From contig JAJZJN010000012.1 of assembly GCA_021851165.1 (NCBI GenBank), forward strand, positions 1 through 32,986: DNA of 32,986 bases. Reading direction: 5' to 3'. Origin of the DNA: Actinomycetes bacterium. Lineage in GTDB: Bacteria; Actinomycetota; Acidimicrobiia; Acidimicrobiales; JAJZJN01. This document shows positions 8,883 through 17,672 of the stretch, in pieces. The notes under the pieces were generated by a model that searched no databases, was not told the origin of the DNA, and saw only the letters and a program-made list of their open reading frames with translations. The translations under genes were made by a program, and so were the position numbers. Numbering within the stretch: the stretch's first letter is position 1; each line of letters opens with the position of its first letter.

Positions 8883-10370
8883 CTACCTACCAAGTAATGT
8901 CAACAACTCGAGCGGCGAAGAGCTTCCATCCAGCAGCTCCTCGGTGTGAGCTGCCGTACCGCGTAACGGATCCATCATAGGTACCCGGCGCAACGGGTCC
9001 TCTCCAAGATCGAACACAAGCGAGTCCCAGTTGGCGCTCACCACCGAGGACGACCACCGCTTCAGGCACTGCCCGCGAAAATATGCGCGTGTCCGCCTTG
9101 GTGGCTCCGTCACAGCCTCGCCCACCGCGTCCTTGTCGACCAGGGTCTCGGTGTCGAGCCGCGAGAAGAGTGATCGCTCAGGGCGCAGGTCGTGGTACTG
9201 CAAATCGAGCGCCGCGAGCCGGCTGTCGTCCCATGACAGACCATGACGGTCCCTGTAGGCCTCGATCAGATGAAGCTTCGCTATCCAGTCCACCTGACCG
9301 GTAAGGGTGGAAGGGTCCGTCTCGAGGCCATGGAGAGCCTCTTCCCAGCGCTTCAACACCTCCTTGCCGACCGCTTCGTCACCCAGGCACGACAGCCCCC
9401 TATCCTCCGCGTACTTGACCGCCAGCCCGTAGAGCTCCCACTGGATGTCGATGGCTGTTGCACTCCTGCCATCGGCAAGGTCGAGGGCAAGCGACAACGT
9501 CGTATCATATGACACCTGCCTGATGGCCTTCACGGGGCTGGCAAGGGTGAGGTCCACGTTGCCGAACGCGTCATCCTCTATGAGCGCGAGGACGAGCGCG
9601 GTCGTTCCCATCTTCAAGAACGTGGCCACCTCACATAGATTGGCGTCACCAACTATCACATGGAGGCGACGGAACCTGGCCGGGTCCGCATGAGGCTCAT
9701 CCCGGGTGTTCACGATCGGCCGCTTCAGGGTCGTCTCTAGGCCAATCTCCTCTTCGAAGAACTCGGCCCTCTGGGAAATCTGGTAGACGACATCCGATCC
9801 GCCACGCCCCGGCGTCTCGGTCCCAACCTTCCCTGCACCAGTAAACAGCTGCCTGGTCACGAAGTGCGTTGTCACGAGGTGGGCGATGCTCGCAAACGGA
9901 ACGCTCCGATCCATGAGGTAGTTCTCGTGGGTGCCGTAGGAGTTGCCCTTGCCATCGGAGTTGTTCTTGTAAACCACGATGTGCTGTCCAGGAGGCAGCA
10001 GGCGGTCCGCGGCCTTCATCGACCGACGCAGCACTTCCTCCCCGGCCTTATCGTAGAGAACCGCCTCGAGTGGATCGGCGCACTCGGGGGTGGAGAACTC
10101 CGGATGTGCGTGGTCCACGTAGTACCGGGCTCCGTTGGTGAGAACAGCGTTCACGAGATGCGTCTCGATCTCTGGCGCCAGAGAGCCGTTACGGGCAAAC
10201 CCCCGCGCGTCGTTCGCTGGAGACTCGTCCTCGAAGTCCCATCCCACACGCAGGAGGTCTGCTACATAAGCGCTCACCAGGAGCGACGACGAGGCGACAG
10301 GGTTGTCCTCGCCACCAGCATGGTGGATGCCGAACTCCGTTTCGATGCCGCAGACCTTCGGTATGGCCAC
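8883..10370 (-). CDS. dop: Pup deamidase/depupylase Dop
   Basis: IPKVCGIETEFGI, VDHAHPEFSTPECADPLEAVLYDKAGEEV, YKNNSDGKGNSYGTHENYLM, LETTLKRPIVNTRDEPHADPARFRRLHVIVGDANL, TRAYFRGQCLKRW. Start revised to GTG 10370. Confidence 0.93.
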   Translation of the reverse strand: MAIPKVCGIETEFGIHHAGGEDNPVASSSLLVSAYVADLLRVGWDFEDESPANDARGFARNGSLAPEIETHLVNAVLTNGARYYVDHAHPEFSTPECADPLEAVLYDKAGEEVLRRSMKAADRLLPPGQHIVVYKNNSDGKGNSYGTHENYLMDRSVPFASIAHLVTTHFVTRQLFTGAGKVGTETPGRGGSDVVYQISQRAEFFEEEIGLETTLKRPIVNTRDEPHADPARFRRLHVIVGDANLCEVATFLKMGTTALVLALIEDDAFGNVDLTLASPVKAIRQVSYDTTLSLALDLADGRSATAIDIQWELYGLAVKYAEDRGLSCLGDEAVGKEVLKRWEEALHGLETDPSTLTGQVDWIAKLHLIEAYRDRHGLSWDDSRLAALDLQYHDLRPERSLFSRLDTETLVDKDAVGEAVTEPPRRTRAYFRGQCLKRWSSSVVSANWDSLVFDLGEDPLRRVPMMDPLRGTAAHTEELLDGSSSPLELLTLLGR

Positions 10371-10377
10371 GTAGACG

Positions 10378-10383
10378 ACCCTA
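10378..10383 (-). promoter_or_regulatory. -10-like TAGGGT 7 nt upstream of GTG 10370 (dop)
   Basis: Reverse strand reads CACTAGGGT-CGTCTAC-GTGGCCATACCG. Confidence 0.45.
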
Positions 10384-10444
10384 GTGCAGCGCCAGCCCCT
10401 GCACGCGAGCACGGTGAGCCCGGCAAGACCAGAGCACTGTGTGC

Positions 10445-12217
10445 TCAGAGGTACTGGCCGGTGCCAACGCGTTCGATAGAACGGCCCCCCTTGGTCTCTT
10501 CGGCGTCAGCCAGCAGGGTCCTCACATAGATGATCCGCTCACCCTTCTTGCCGGAGATACGCGCCCAATCGTCGGGGTTGGTCGTGTTCGGGAGATCTTC
10601 GTTCTCCTTGTACTCCTGGTGAATCGACTCGATCAGGTCCGAGGTCCTGATCCCCTTGCCCTGTCCTGCAATCGTGCGCTTTATCGCCAGCTTCTTCGCA
10701 CGCCGTACTATGTTCTCGATCATGGCCCCAGAGGCAAAGTCCCTGAAATAGAGAATCTCCTTGTCACCGTTTTGGTATGTGACCTCGAGAAACTTGTTAT
10801 CGTCGTCGTCGCGGTACATCTCCGCGACCGTGAGCTCGATCATCGCATCAATTGCTTTCGACGCGTCCCCGCCCCCAAGGCGCTCCACCTCTCCCGCGTC
10901 GAGGGGCAGCTCGGATGTGAGGTAACGCGCGAACACCTGCGCCGCGGCTGCCTCGTCGGGCCGCTCGATCTTGATCTTCACATCGAGGCGCCCCGGCCGT
11001 AGGATGGCCGGATCTATGAGATCCTCCCTGTTGGAAGCGCCTATCACTATGACGTCACGGAGCGTTTCGACACCGTCTATCTCCGCAAGGAGCTGCGGCA
11101 CGATAGTCGACTCCATATCGGAGCTGATACCAGTGCCGCGGGTCCTGAAAAGAGAATCCATCTCGTCGAAGAAGACAATGACCGGCACTCCCTCTTCAGC
11201 CTTCTCCTTGGCCCGCTGGAACACCAGCCTGATCTGCCTCTCGGTCTCCCCCACATATTTGTTCAACAGCTCCGGACCCTTGATGTTCAGGAAATAGCTG
11301 CGGATCTCCGCGTTTCCTGTAGCTTCCGCCACCTTCTTGGCAAGAGAGTTGGCAACCGCCTTGGCAATCAGGGTCTTTCCACAGCCTGGTGGACCGTAGA
11401 GAAGGATCCCCTTCGGTGCCGGCAGCCTGTAGTCGCTGAACAAGGCCCTATGGAGGTAGGGCAGCTCGACAGCATCCGTTATCGCCTCTATCTGCGGGTC
11501 AAGGCCACCGACGTCGGCGTAGGTGACGTCGGGGACTTCCTCCAGCACCAGCTCCTCCACCTCGGGACGCGGGAGCTTCTCCATGAGAAGCTGGGCACGC
11601 GGCTCCATGAGCAGGGCATCCCCGGCGCGCAGATGCACGCCGAGCAGCGAGTCGGCCAGCTCTACCACCAACTCCTCCTCGGCCCGACCGTAGACGATTG
11701 CCCTCCTGCCCCCATCCAGGAGCTCCTTCAACGTGACGACTTCCCCGGAGCGCTCCCCTTCGCGCGCGGAGACCACGGCCAAGGACTCGTTCAGCACGAC
11801 CTCCTCGCCCCGGTGCAAGCCGCCCGGATCGAGCTCTGGATGCAAAGCGACGCGCATCTTCCGGCCTCCGGAGAACACGTCTACGGTCCCGTCCTCGTTC
11901 GTTCCGAGAAAGGCCCCGTAGGCGGAAGGCGGTTGCGTCAGCTTGTCGACTTCCTCCCTGAGCGCGGCAATATGCTCCTTGGCCTGCTGCAACGTGAAGG
12001 TAAGCTTCTCATTCTGCGATACGGCTTGGGCAAGCTGGCCCTTCGTCTCCAAGAGCCGCTCCTCGAGCGCCTGGACCCTTCCCGGTCCCTCGACAAGCCG
12101 CCTTCGCAGCGCGGCTACCTCTTCCTCGGCTATCCGCGCCTGCTGCCGCGCGACCTCGACTTCGGCGCGCAAGGCAGCCAGCTTGCGTTGCTCTTCCGAC
12201 TCAGCCGTCAGAACCAC
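10445..12217 (-). CDS. mpa: Proteasome-associated AAA ATPase Mpa/ARC
   Basis: N-terminal coiled coil, Walker [16 protein letters not shown], Walker [28 protein letters not shown] and the C-terminal GQYL tail that docks to the 20S core. Confidence 0.96.
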   Translation of the reverse strand: MVLTAESEEQRKLAALRAEVEVARQQARIAEEEVAALRRRLVEGPGRVQALEERLLETKGQLAQAVSQNEKLTFTLQQAKEHIAALREEVDKLTQPPSAYGAFLGTNEDGTVDVFSGGRKMRVALHPELDPGGLHRGEEVVLNESLAVVSAREGERSGEVVTLKELLDGGRRAIVYGRAEEELVVELADSLLGVHLRAGDALLMEPRAQLLMEKLPRPEVEELVLEEVPDVTYADVGGLDPQIEAITDAVELPYLHRALFSDYRLPAPKGILLYGPPGCGKTLIAKAVANSLAKKVAEATGNAEIRSYFLNIKGPELLNKYVGETERQIRLVFQRAKEKAEEGVPVIVFFDEMDSLFRTRGTGISSDMESTIVPQLLAEIDGVETLRDVIVIGASNREDLIDPAILRPGRLDVKIKIERPDEAAAAQVFARYLTSELPLDAGEVERLGGGDASKAIDAMIELTVAEMYRDDDDNKFLEVTYQNGDKEILYFRDFASGAMIENIVRRAKKLAIKRTIAGQGKGIRTSDLIESIHQEYKENEDLPNTTNPDDWARISGKKGERIIYVRTLLADAEETKGGRSIERVGTGQYL

Positions 12218-12289
12218 CTCCTCGGGCTCGCTCGGGGCCTACTTCAGCGACCATACACTGCCCGGAGAGGATATGGTGGCGTATTGCAG

Positions 12290-12319
12290 TTGACATTCCC
12301 GCTCGAGCCTCGTTACGGT
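12290..12319 (+). promoter_or_regulatory. Candidate SigA-type promoter TTGACA-N18-TACGGT upstream of the ferredoxin gene
   Basis: TTGACA at 12290-12295 and TACGGT (TANNNT) at 12314-12319 in the mpa/ferredoxin divergent gap. Confidence 0.4.
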
Positions 12320-12393
12320 CCCTTCTCACGAGTTCCCGACCACGGGAGTGCACCGGGGCAAGAGCCCCTGGCTAAGGAGGCGTGAGGCAGCCG

Positions 12394-12630
12394 ATGAAGG
12401 TCTGGATTGACCAGGATCTGTGCACTGGTGACGGGCTGTGCGAGGAGATATGTCCGCAGGTGTTCACACTTCTAGATGACGGTCTCGCTTACGTGAAGGA
12501 AGGCAGCGAGGTCCGCAACGAGCCAGGTGGCTCGGCGGGTCTGGCGGCAGTCCCGGACGGGCTCGAGGACGCCGTGACGGAAGCCGCCGAGGAATGCCCT
12601 GGCGAGTGCATCTTCATAGAGAAGGACTGA
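12394..12630 (+). CDS. Single-cluster ferredoxin, Asp-ligand (P. furiosus-like) type
   Basis: MKVWIDQDLCTGDGLCEEICPQVF...EECPGECIFIEKD: C-x2-D-x2-C-x3-C-P plus a distal CP. Confidence 0.92.
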   Translation: MKVWIDQDLCTGDGLCEEICPQVFTLLDDGLAYVKEGSEVRNEPGGSAGLAAVPDGLEDAVTEAAEECPGECIFIEKD

Positions 12631-12649
12631 TTCAGTCGTCAACTGGGAG

Positions 12650-13474
12650 CTAGGCATCCCGACTGGAGTCGGTGATCATCAGCCTGGCGCTTGTGAGGAA
12701 TCCTGTGTGCCCTACCATCCGATGGTCAGGGCGCACAGAACGATTGTCTATGTGCCATGTGCGCTCCACGACCTCAAAGGTACGAGCCAATCCGAACGCG
12801 CTCGCTCGCAAGGCAGAACGGAGCTCGGCTACCTGGTTGATCGTCGGTAGGTAGGCGAGAAGTATCCCGCCCGCCCTGAGCGCTGTCTCGGCATGGGCAA
12901 GCACCCGCCAAGGCTCCGGCAGGTCGAGCAGGATCCGATCGATGCCAACCTCGCCGATGCCCTCGTACACGTCGCGCTCCTCGACGCGGTACGGCACCTC
13001 GTCACCCACCCAGGCCTCGACATTCGCTCGCGCCCTTGCAGCGAAGTCGGGGCGGATCTCGTAGCCGACCACCTCTGCCCCGGCACGCAATAGTGCCATG
13101 GACAACGCGCCTGAGCCCACACCGGCCTCGATCACGCGCATTCCCGGCCCTATGTCTGCAGCAAGGAGGATTGCTCCCAGATCCTTCGGGTAGATGACCT
13201 GCGCACCACGCGGCATCTTCAAAATGACGTCGGCGAGAGTCGGCCTCAGCACCACGAAGCGCCGGCCAGTGGATCCCGAGACAGTCGATCCCTCCAGACA
13301 TCCGATCAAATCATCATGGGCAACTATGCCTGCATGCGTGTGGAACATTGCCCCGGGACGGAGGGTGAGTAGGTAACGCCGGTCCTTCGAGTCGATCAGG
13401 AGCACTCGCTCCAGGGCTCGTAGCTGTTCACGACCGCCTCCTGGCCCACCGCCTTCGGGGCTGTCAGCGACCAC
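12650..13474 (-). CDS. trmI: tRNA (adenine-58-N1)-methyltransferase TrmI
   Basis: YLLTLRPGAMFHTHAGIVAHDDLIG, GAQVIYPKDLGAILL, VIEAGVGSGALSMALLRAG, DRILLDLPEPWRVL, YLPTINQV. Start set at GTG 13474 to limit overlap with the upstream gene. Confidence 0.92.
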   Translation of the reverse strand: MVADSPEGGGPGGGREQLRALERVLLIDSKDRRYLLTLRPGAMFHTHAGIVAHDDLIGCLEGSTVSGSTGRRFVVLRPTLADVILKMPRGAQVIYPKDLGAILLAADIGPGMRVIEAGVGSGALSMALLRAGAEVVGYEIRPDFAARARANVEAWVGDEVPYRVEERDVYEGIGEVGIDRILLDLPEPWRVLAHAETALRAGGILLAYLPTINQVAELRSALRASAFGLARTFEVVERTWHIDNRSVRPDHRMVGHTGFLTSARLMITDSSRDA

Positions 13475-13787
13475 GCCGCCGCCGAGCACTGCGCAACCCC
13501 GATCCCTTCCCACCGGCGGTGTCTGTAGTGCTGCCACGCCTTGCCGGGCTCTCAACCAGCACCGTCAAAGCCTCGCCCGGGTCGAGCTTCCCTGACCATA
13601 CGATCTCAGAGTCACTGCGGCGTGCTCTGGCCACCAGCCATAGCATTAGCGCAGCACCGAGCCACACTGGATCTCCAGCCACGCCGCGCCTGAAGGCCCT
13701 GGAACGAAGAGCATCGACAAGGCGCTTCATCAGGCCCTGCTCATACCCTTCGTATCTCCACGACTGCAGAGCGCTTACGGCCACCAC
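13464..13787 (-). CDS. Hypothetical protein with one hydrophobic segment
   Basis: LMKRLVDALRSRAFRRGVAGDPVWLGAALMLWLVARARR; collinear with neighbours. Confidence 0.5.
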   Translation of the reverse strand: MVAVSALQSWRYEGYEQGLMKRLVDALRSRAFRRGVAGDPVWLGAALMLWLVARARRSDSEIVWSGKLDPGEALTVLVESPARRGSTTDTAGGKGSGLRSARRRRGR

Positions 13788-13956
13788 GACGGCCCAGAAG
13801 GTACGCGATCGCGAGGAGCACTATGGCGATGCCGACACCCGTAGTGACGAGAGCCGGCTTTGCCTCGCTTACCTGGCTCCCCACCTCACCTGACAGCTGT
13901 CGCAGCTTGGTCTCGACATCCTCACGCGTCACCTTGCCATCCCGTTCGCTCATCAT
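13741..13956 (-). CDS. Small single-TM protein with a conserved-looking N-terminal helix
   Basis: MMSERDGKVTREDVETKLRQLSGEVGSQVSEAKPALVTTGVGIAIVLLAIAYLLGRRGGRKRSAVVEIRRV; start revised from the ORF-track start. Confidence 0.65.
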   Translation of the reverse strand: MMSERDGKVTREDVETKLRQLSGEVGSQVSEAKPALVTTGVGIAIVLLAIAYLLGRRGGRKRSAVVEIRRV

Positions 13957-14393
13957 GTCGTCTCCTTGGCCGCCCGTGTGGAGCTCGGCGGCGTGTAACC
14001 GAAATCCGATCGCCCGTCGCCCGCATCGGGCAATCCGGCCCCCCTGATAACCCTCCAACCGGCAATCACCATGGCTGCAACGGCCACCACGGCCGCGATC
14101 AGGTAAGGCAGCCAAGACAAATGCCCGGTAAACGTCGAGCCCGTCTCGTCCTGCAGGAGCCTGAGAAATGCCAGGACGAGCAGTAGCATCCCCGCTGCCA
14201 GTGCAACCGCCCCCATGGTGCCGAACACCACGAAGCGACCCAGCCCGCGCAGGGGTCCCAGGGTCTCCTGCTTCACATACTCCACCACCAGCTTCAGCAG
14301 CTCACCACCGGTTCCTCTGACCGAGGTCTCGCCACCACGGTCAAGATATCGGTGGAGCAGCCCCGTCCGCTGTCCTCGTCGTTGTCTTCGCAC
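13953..14393 (-). CDS. Two-TM membrane protein resembling actinobacterial phage-holin/Holin-X-like superfamily
   Basis: GELLKLVVEYVKQETLGPLRGLGRFVVFGTMGAVALAAGMLLLVLAFLRLLQ...LPYLIAAVVAVAAMVIAGWRVI; GGAGG upstream of the GTG; overlaps the next gene by 4 nt. Confidence 0.6.
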   Translation of the reverse strand: MRRQRRGQRTGLLHRYLDRGGETSVRGTGGELLKLVVEYVKQETLGPLRGLGRFVVFGTMGAVALAAGMLLLVLAFLRLLQDETGSTFTGHLSWLPYLIAAVVAVAAMVIAGWRVIRGAGLPDAGDGRSDFGYTPPSSTRAAKETT

Positions 14394-14565
14394 GTACGTC
14401 CTCCGTGGGTGCTAGACGGCTAGGCGCACCTTGCCTGCGCACCTGGTCGGCCCCATACAGCCTCATGCCTCCTGAACGGCGTCCAGGCAGGTGCCTGCCA
14501 TCCTCCCCCGCGCCGCACACATACCGCAAGCACCTAGCCCCATATGGCTCCAAAGAGCTGGTCGG

Positions 14566-14970
14566 CTAGTCACGCATGCTGAGCAGGTACGTAGAACTCG
14601 CTTTGGCGGCCAGCTTCCCGTCCGCGCAGCGTACTTCGGCTTCCGCGAACACCACCCGCCTCCCGCCCGACACAATCCTTGCCTCGCAGGTGAGAAGCTG
14701 GCCAGGCCAAACCGGCGCCATGAAGCTCACCTTCATCTCGACGTTGGACGAATACACCTTCCGACCCCTTGCCCAGGTAAGTGAGGCAGCTCCCATGCCT
14801 GAATCGCATATGGCAGCCACAAAGCCGCCTTGAAGGACCCCGGCCGGATTGGCAAACCTCTCATCGGCGGCAACCTGCCAGACCGTCCGGCCCGGCACGG
14901 ACTTTTCCACGCATACCATGCCGAGAGTCAGGTCGCAGTTCGGAGGGACCTGCAGCGGTGCGCCTTGCAT
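14566..14970 (-). CDS. PaaI-like hot-dog thioesterase
   Basis: FANPAGVLQGGFVAAICDSGMGAASLTWARGRKVYSSNVEMKVSFMAPVWPGQLLTCEARIVSGGRRVVFAEAEVR. Start revised to ATG 14970. Confidence 0.87.
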   Translation of the reverse strand: MQGAPLQVPPNCDLTLGMVCVEKSVPGRTVWQVAADERFANPAGVLQGGFVAAICDSGMGAASLTWARGRKVYSSNVEMKVSFMAPVWPGQLLTCEARIVSGGRRVVFAEAEVRCADGKLAAKASSTYLLSMRD

Positions 14971-14976
14971 GTCGCA

Positions 14977-14982
14977 ACGGTA
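14977..14982 (-). promoter_or_regulatory. -10-like TACCGT 6 nt upstream of ATG 14970
   Basis: Reverse strand reads GGTACCGT-TGCGAC-ATGCAAGGC. Confidence 0.45.
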
Positions 14983-15005
14983 CCGTACGCTGGACTCGAG
15001 GTAAC

Positions 15006-16427
15006 ATGGACTCACCTAGCCGCACGACCCCGACAACGCCCCATCAGCACCCCGACCGGCTCCTGAGCATCCAGCCGGATACAGGCAGTCCAATCGACCT
15101 ACCGGGACGCCCACGCGATCTTCGCGCGGGCTTCTCCACGAAAGCTGGGAACTTTGCGATCCCGGGTTCGGCTGTGGTGTTGGACGACGGCCGGGTGATC
15201 GTAGGCCAGGTCCACGTGAAGGACGGGCTGATAGAGGCCGTGGAGGAGATGCAAGCATCTCCTAACCATCCGACCAGGCCGGCCATGCCAGACCGCACGA
15301 TCGTACCGGGATTCGTGGATATCCAGGTGAACGGTATAGGTGCAATAGATGTGGCCGACGCACGGCAAGCAGATGCCTGGGATGCTCTGGACGACGCTCT
15401 CCTGGCTCAAGGGGTGACCACATGGTGCCCGACGCTCGTGTCGGCGCCTCTGGGGGACCTCGATGCGGCTCTCGGTCGCATCGACGCATTCGCATCACGT
15501 CCCGCGCGGGCACCGAGGCCCAGCATCGCCGGCGCACACGTGGAAGGGCCGTTCCTCACGGTCCCAGGAGCACACGACCCGCGTCACCTGCTGCATGCGA
15601 TCGACATGGCCTGGCTCGGCGGGCTCCCACCACTGGTGAGGATAATCACTCTGGCACCCGAGCTGCCTGGAGCCATTCATGCAGTCGAAGTCCTGCATGA
15701 CAGAGGCATTGTGGTGGCCTTGGGTCATTCACGTTGCAGCGCGCAGCAGGCACTCAGCGCGGCATCCGCGGGTGCCAGTCTGGTTACTCACCTTGGCAAC
15801 GCGATGCCGCCACTCGCCCAGCGTGAGCCCGGCTTGTTCGGTGCCGGGCTGACCGACGACCGCCTGGCCGTATCGGTTATCGCCGATCTGGTCCATCTGC
15901 ATCCGTCCGTGCTCGACCTGGCATGGCGAGCGAAGCCACCGGGCAGGCTCGTTCTCGTAACCGACAGCGTGGCAGTAGGTTCTGGAAAGCTCGGGCCAGT
16001 CAAGCTCGGGCCAGTCAAGCCGGGGGCAGTGAAGCCCAGGGCAGTGAAGCCCGGGCCAGTCAAGCCGGGGGCAGTGAAGCCCAGGGCAGTGAAGCCGGGG
16101 GCAGTCACCTTTGGCACCGGCGAGGCCATACCTGACGCCGCACGGCTTTCCGACGGGACGCTGGCGGGATCCGTCGTCACCATGGATCGGGCCGTGGCCA
16201 ATCTCGCTGCTAACACGAGGGCAACACTGCCTGATGCGGTTGCTTCAGCCAGCCGCATCCCAGCCCGCTTGCTGGGTCTTACCGACCGGGGCAGCATTGC
16301 CCCCGGCATGCGGGCCGATCTGGTGGCACTGCGACCTGACGGCTCGATTGAAGCTGTATGGATAGCCGGCAGGATTGCGTGGCCACGACCGGCCGGCTGG
16401 GACATGCCAGGGCGGACATCTTCATGA
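15006..16427 (+). CDS. nagA: N-acetylglucosamine-6-phosphate deacetylase with an internal pentapeptide repeat
   Basis: IVPGFVDIQVNG, HVEGPFL, GHSRCSAQQALSAASAGASLVTHLGNAMPPLAQREPGLFGAGL, LVLVTDS, DGTLAGSVVTMDRAVANL. Start revised to ATG 15006. Confidence 0.92.
   Translation: MDSPSRTTPTTPHQHPDRLLSIQPDTGSPIDLPGRPRDLRAGFSTKAGNFAIPGSAVVLDDGRVIVGQVHVKDGLIEAVEEMQASPNHPTRPAMPDRTIVPGFVDIQVNGIGAIDVADARQADAWDALDDALLAQGVTTWCPTLVSAPLGDLDAALGRIDAFASRPARAPRPSIAGAHVEGPFLTVPGAHDPRHLLHAIDMAWLGGLPPLVRIITLAPELPGAIHAVEVLHDRGIVVALGHSRCSAQQALSAASAGASLVTHLGNAMPPLAQREPGLFGAGLTDDRLAVSVIADLVHLHPSVLDLAWRAKPPGRLVLVTDSVAVGSGKLGPVKLGPVKPGAVKPRAVKPGPVKPGAVKPRAVKPGAVTFGTGEAIPDAARLSDGTLAGSVVTMDRAVANLAANTRATLPDAVASASRIPARLLGLTDRGSIAPGMRADLVALRPDGSIEAVWIAGRIAWPRPAGWDMPGRTSS
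15987..16106 (+). repeat. 8 x 15-bp in-frame tandem repeat (KLGPV KLGPV KPGAV KPRAV KPGPV KPGAV KPRAV KPGAV)
   Basis: Read directly. Units 3-4 and 6-7 are identical (AAGCCGGGGGCAGTG AAGCCCAGGGCAGTG), giving a 45-bp higher-order period. Confidence 0.97.
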
Positions 16428-17587
16428 GCCGATCGGCGTTCGCCGCCGCTTTGAGCGAGCACCCTTTGGCCACGCAGGCCACCGGTGAGGTGCTCGGGGC
16501 TGTCATCGAGGAGGTCGGGCTGATGCCGGATCTCGCAATGGTATTCGTCACCAAACCCCATGCGGGGGCCCTCGAGGACATCGTATCGGCCATCGATGAC
16601 CTGCTCCATCCCCTCGTCCTGCTCGGCTGCGCATCGGGATCGGTGCTCGGAGGCGAGCACGAGGTGGAGGACTCCGCTGCCATCTCGCTTTGGGCGGGCA
16701 GAACCGGGCCAGTGCTGCCGGTGAGAATCGAGATGGCTCGCGAGTCGCCGCTCGGGCCCCTGCTTGCACACGGATGGCCCGACCGAATCGCGTTCGAACC
16801 TTCCGCCCTCGTCCTCATGGCTGATCCCTTCAGCTTCGATGTCGAGGCCTTCTTGTCCTGGCTCGCCACCCACCATCCAGGCTTGCCCGTGGTGGGCGGG
16901 ATGGCCTCCGGTGGCACGGGACCAGGGGGCACCAGGATCTCCTCGGGGCGGTCTATCAGCTCTTCGGGTGCCGTCGGTGCCATCCTCGGGCCGGGTGTAG
17001 AGGTGGCGACCGTGGTGTCCCAGGGAAGCCGGCCCTTCGGGCATCCGTTGGTTGTGACCAGAGCCGAGCGCAACGTCATCTACGAGCTCGCTGGCCGACC
17101 CGCCATAGAGCGCATCGTAACCCAGGCACACGAGACACTGTCGCCCGCGGAGCTCACCCTCCTCGAACATGGCGGACTCAACCTTGGCCGCGTCATCGAC
17201 GAGCACGCCGAGAGCTTCGGACGGGGAGACTTCCTCGTGCGTGGGCTGCTCGCCTCCGACAGGAGGACGGGGTCGATAACTGTGACCGAGGCCGTACCAG
17301 TGGGGACCACGGTTCAGCTGCACCTGCGCGACGCCGCGGCTGCACACGAGGATCTCGATGCCATGTTGCGCGGGCACCATGCGGCGGCCGCCATCGTGTT
17401 CACATGCAACGGCCGGGGAACACGGATGTTCGACATGCCGGATCACGACATAGCCTCGATCCGCCGGCATCTCGGACCCGCTGCCGTGGCCGGATGCTTC
17501 GCTGCCGGTGAGCTAGGACCGGTTGGCGGACGCAACTTCCTTCACAGCCTGACCGCCTCCATGCTTCTGCTCGACACTCGCGCCTGA
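16424..17587 (+). CDS. FIST (N and C domain) sensory protein
   Basis: LGCASGSVLGGEHEVEDSAAISLWA, VVGGMASGG, FTCNGRGTRMFDMPDHDIASIRRHLGPAAVAGCFAAGELGPVGGRNFLHSLTASMLLL. ATGA overlap with the nagA stop. Confidence 0.9.
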   Translation: MSRSAFAAALSEHPLATQATGEVLGAVIEEVGLMPDLAMVFVTKPHAGALEDIVSAIDDLLHPLVLLGCASGSVLGGEHEVEDSAAISLWAGRTGPVLPVRIEMARESPLGPLLAHGWPDRIAFEPSALVLMADPFSFDVEAFLSWLATHHPGLPVVGGMASGGTGPGGTRISSGRSISSSGAVGAILGPGVEVATVVSQGSRPFGHPLVVTRAERNVIYELAGRPAIERIVTQAHETLSPAELTLLEHGGLNLGRVIDEHAESFGRGDFLVRGLLASDRRTGSITVTEAVPVGTTVQLHLRDAAAAHEDLDAMLRGHHAAAAIVFTCNGRGTRMFDMPDHDIASIRRHLGPAAVAGCFAAGELGPVGGRNFLHSLTASMLLLDTRA

Positions 17588-17660
17588 GATCGAGCAGTGC
17601 CGGGCACGCCTGGCGCGAGCTGCAGGCTCGGGGCGGGCGTCTGTAGCCATGGCCAGCGGC

Positions 17661-17666
17661 TACGGT
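17661..17666 (+). promoter_or_regulatory. -10-like TACGGT 6 nt upstream of GTG 17673 (tkt)
   Basis: TACGGT-TGGGGT-GTGAGCGATGAC. Confidence 0.4.
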
Positions 17667-17672
17667 TGGGGT

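Noticed and set aside
13953-14393. Holin-like protein as evidence of a prophage
   Set aside because: The Holin-X/phage-holin-like membrane family is common in actinobacterial chromosomes, and no phage structural, integrase or lysis genes are nearby.
14341-14553. 70-aa minus-strand ORF between the thioesterase and Holin-X-like genes
   Set aside because: Overlaps the start of the Holin-X-like gene, has no motif and an unconvincing composition; treated as intergenic.
15788-17470. 560-aa minus-strand ORF antisense to nagA and FIST
   Set aside because: Both plus-strand genes have clear family motifs; long antisense ORFs are expected in GC-rich DNA, and the translation shows no recognisable domain and includes the mirrored repeat.
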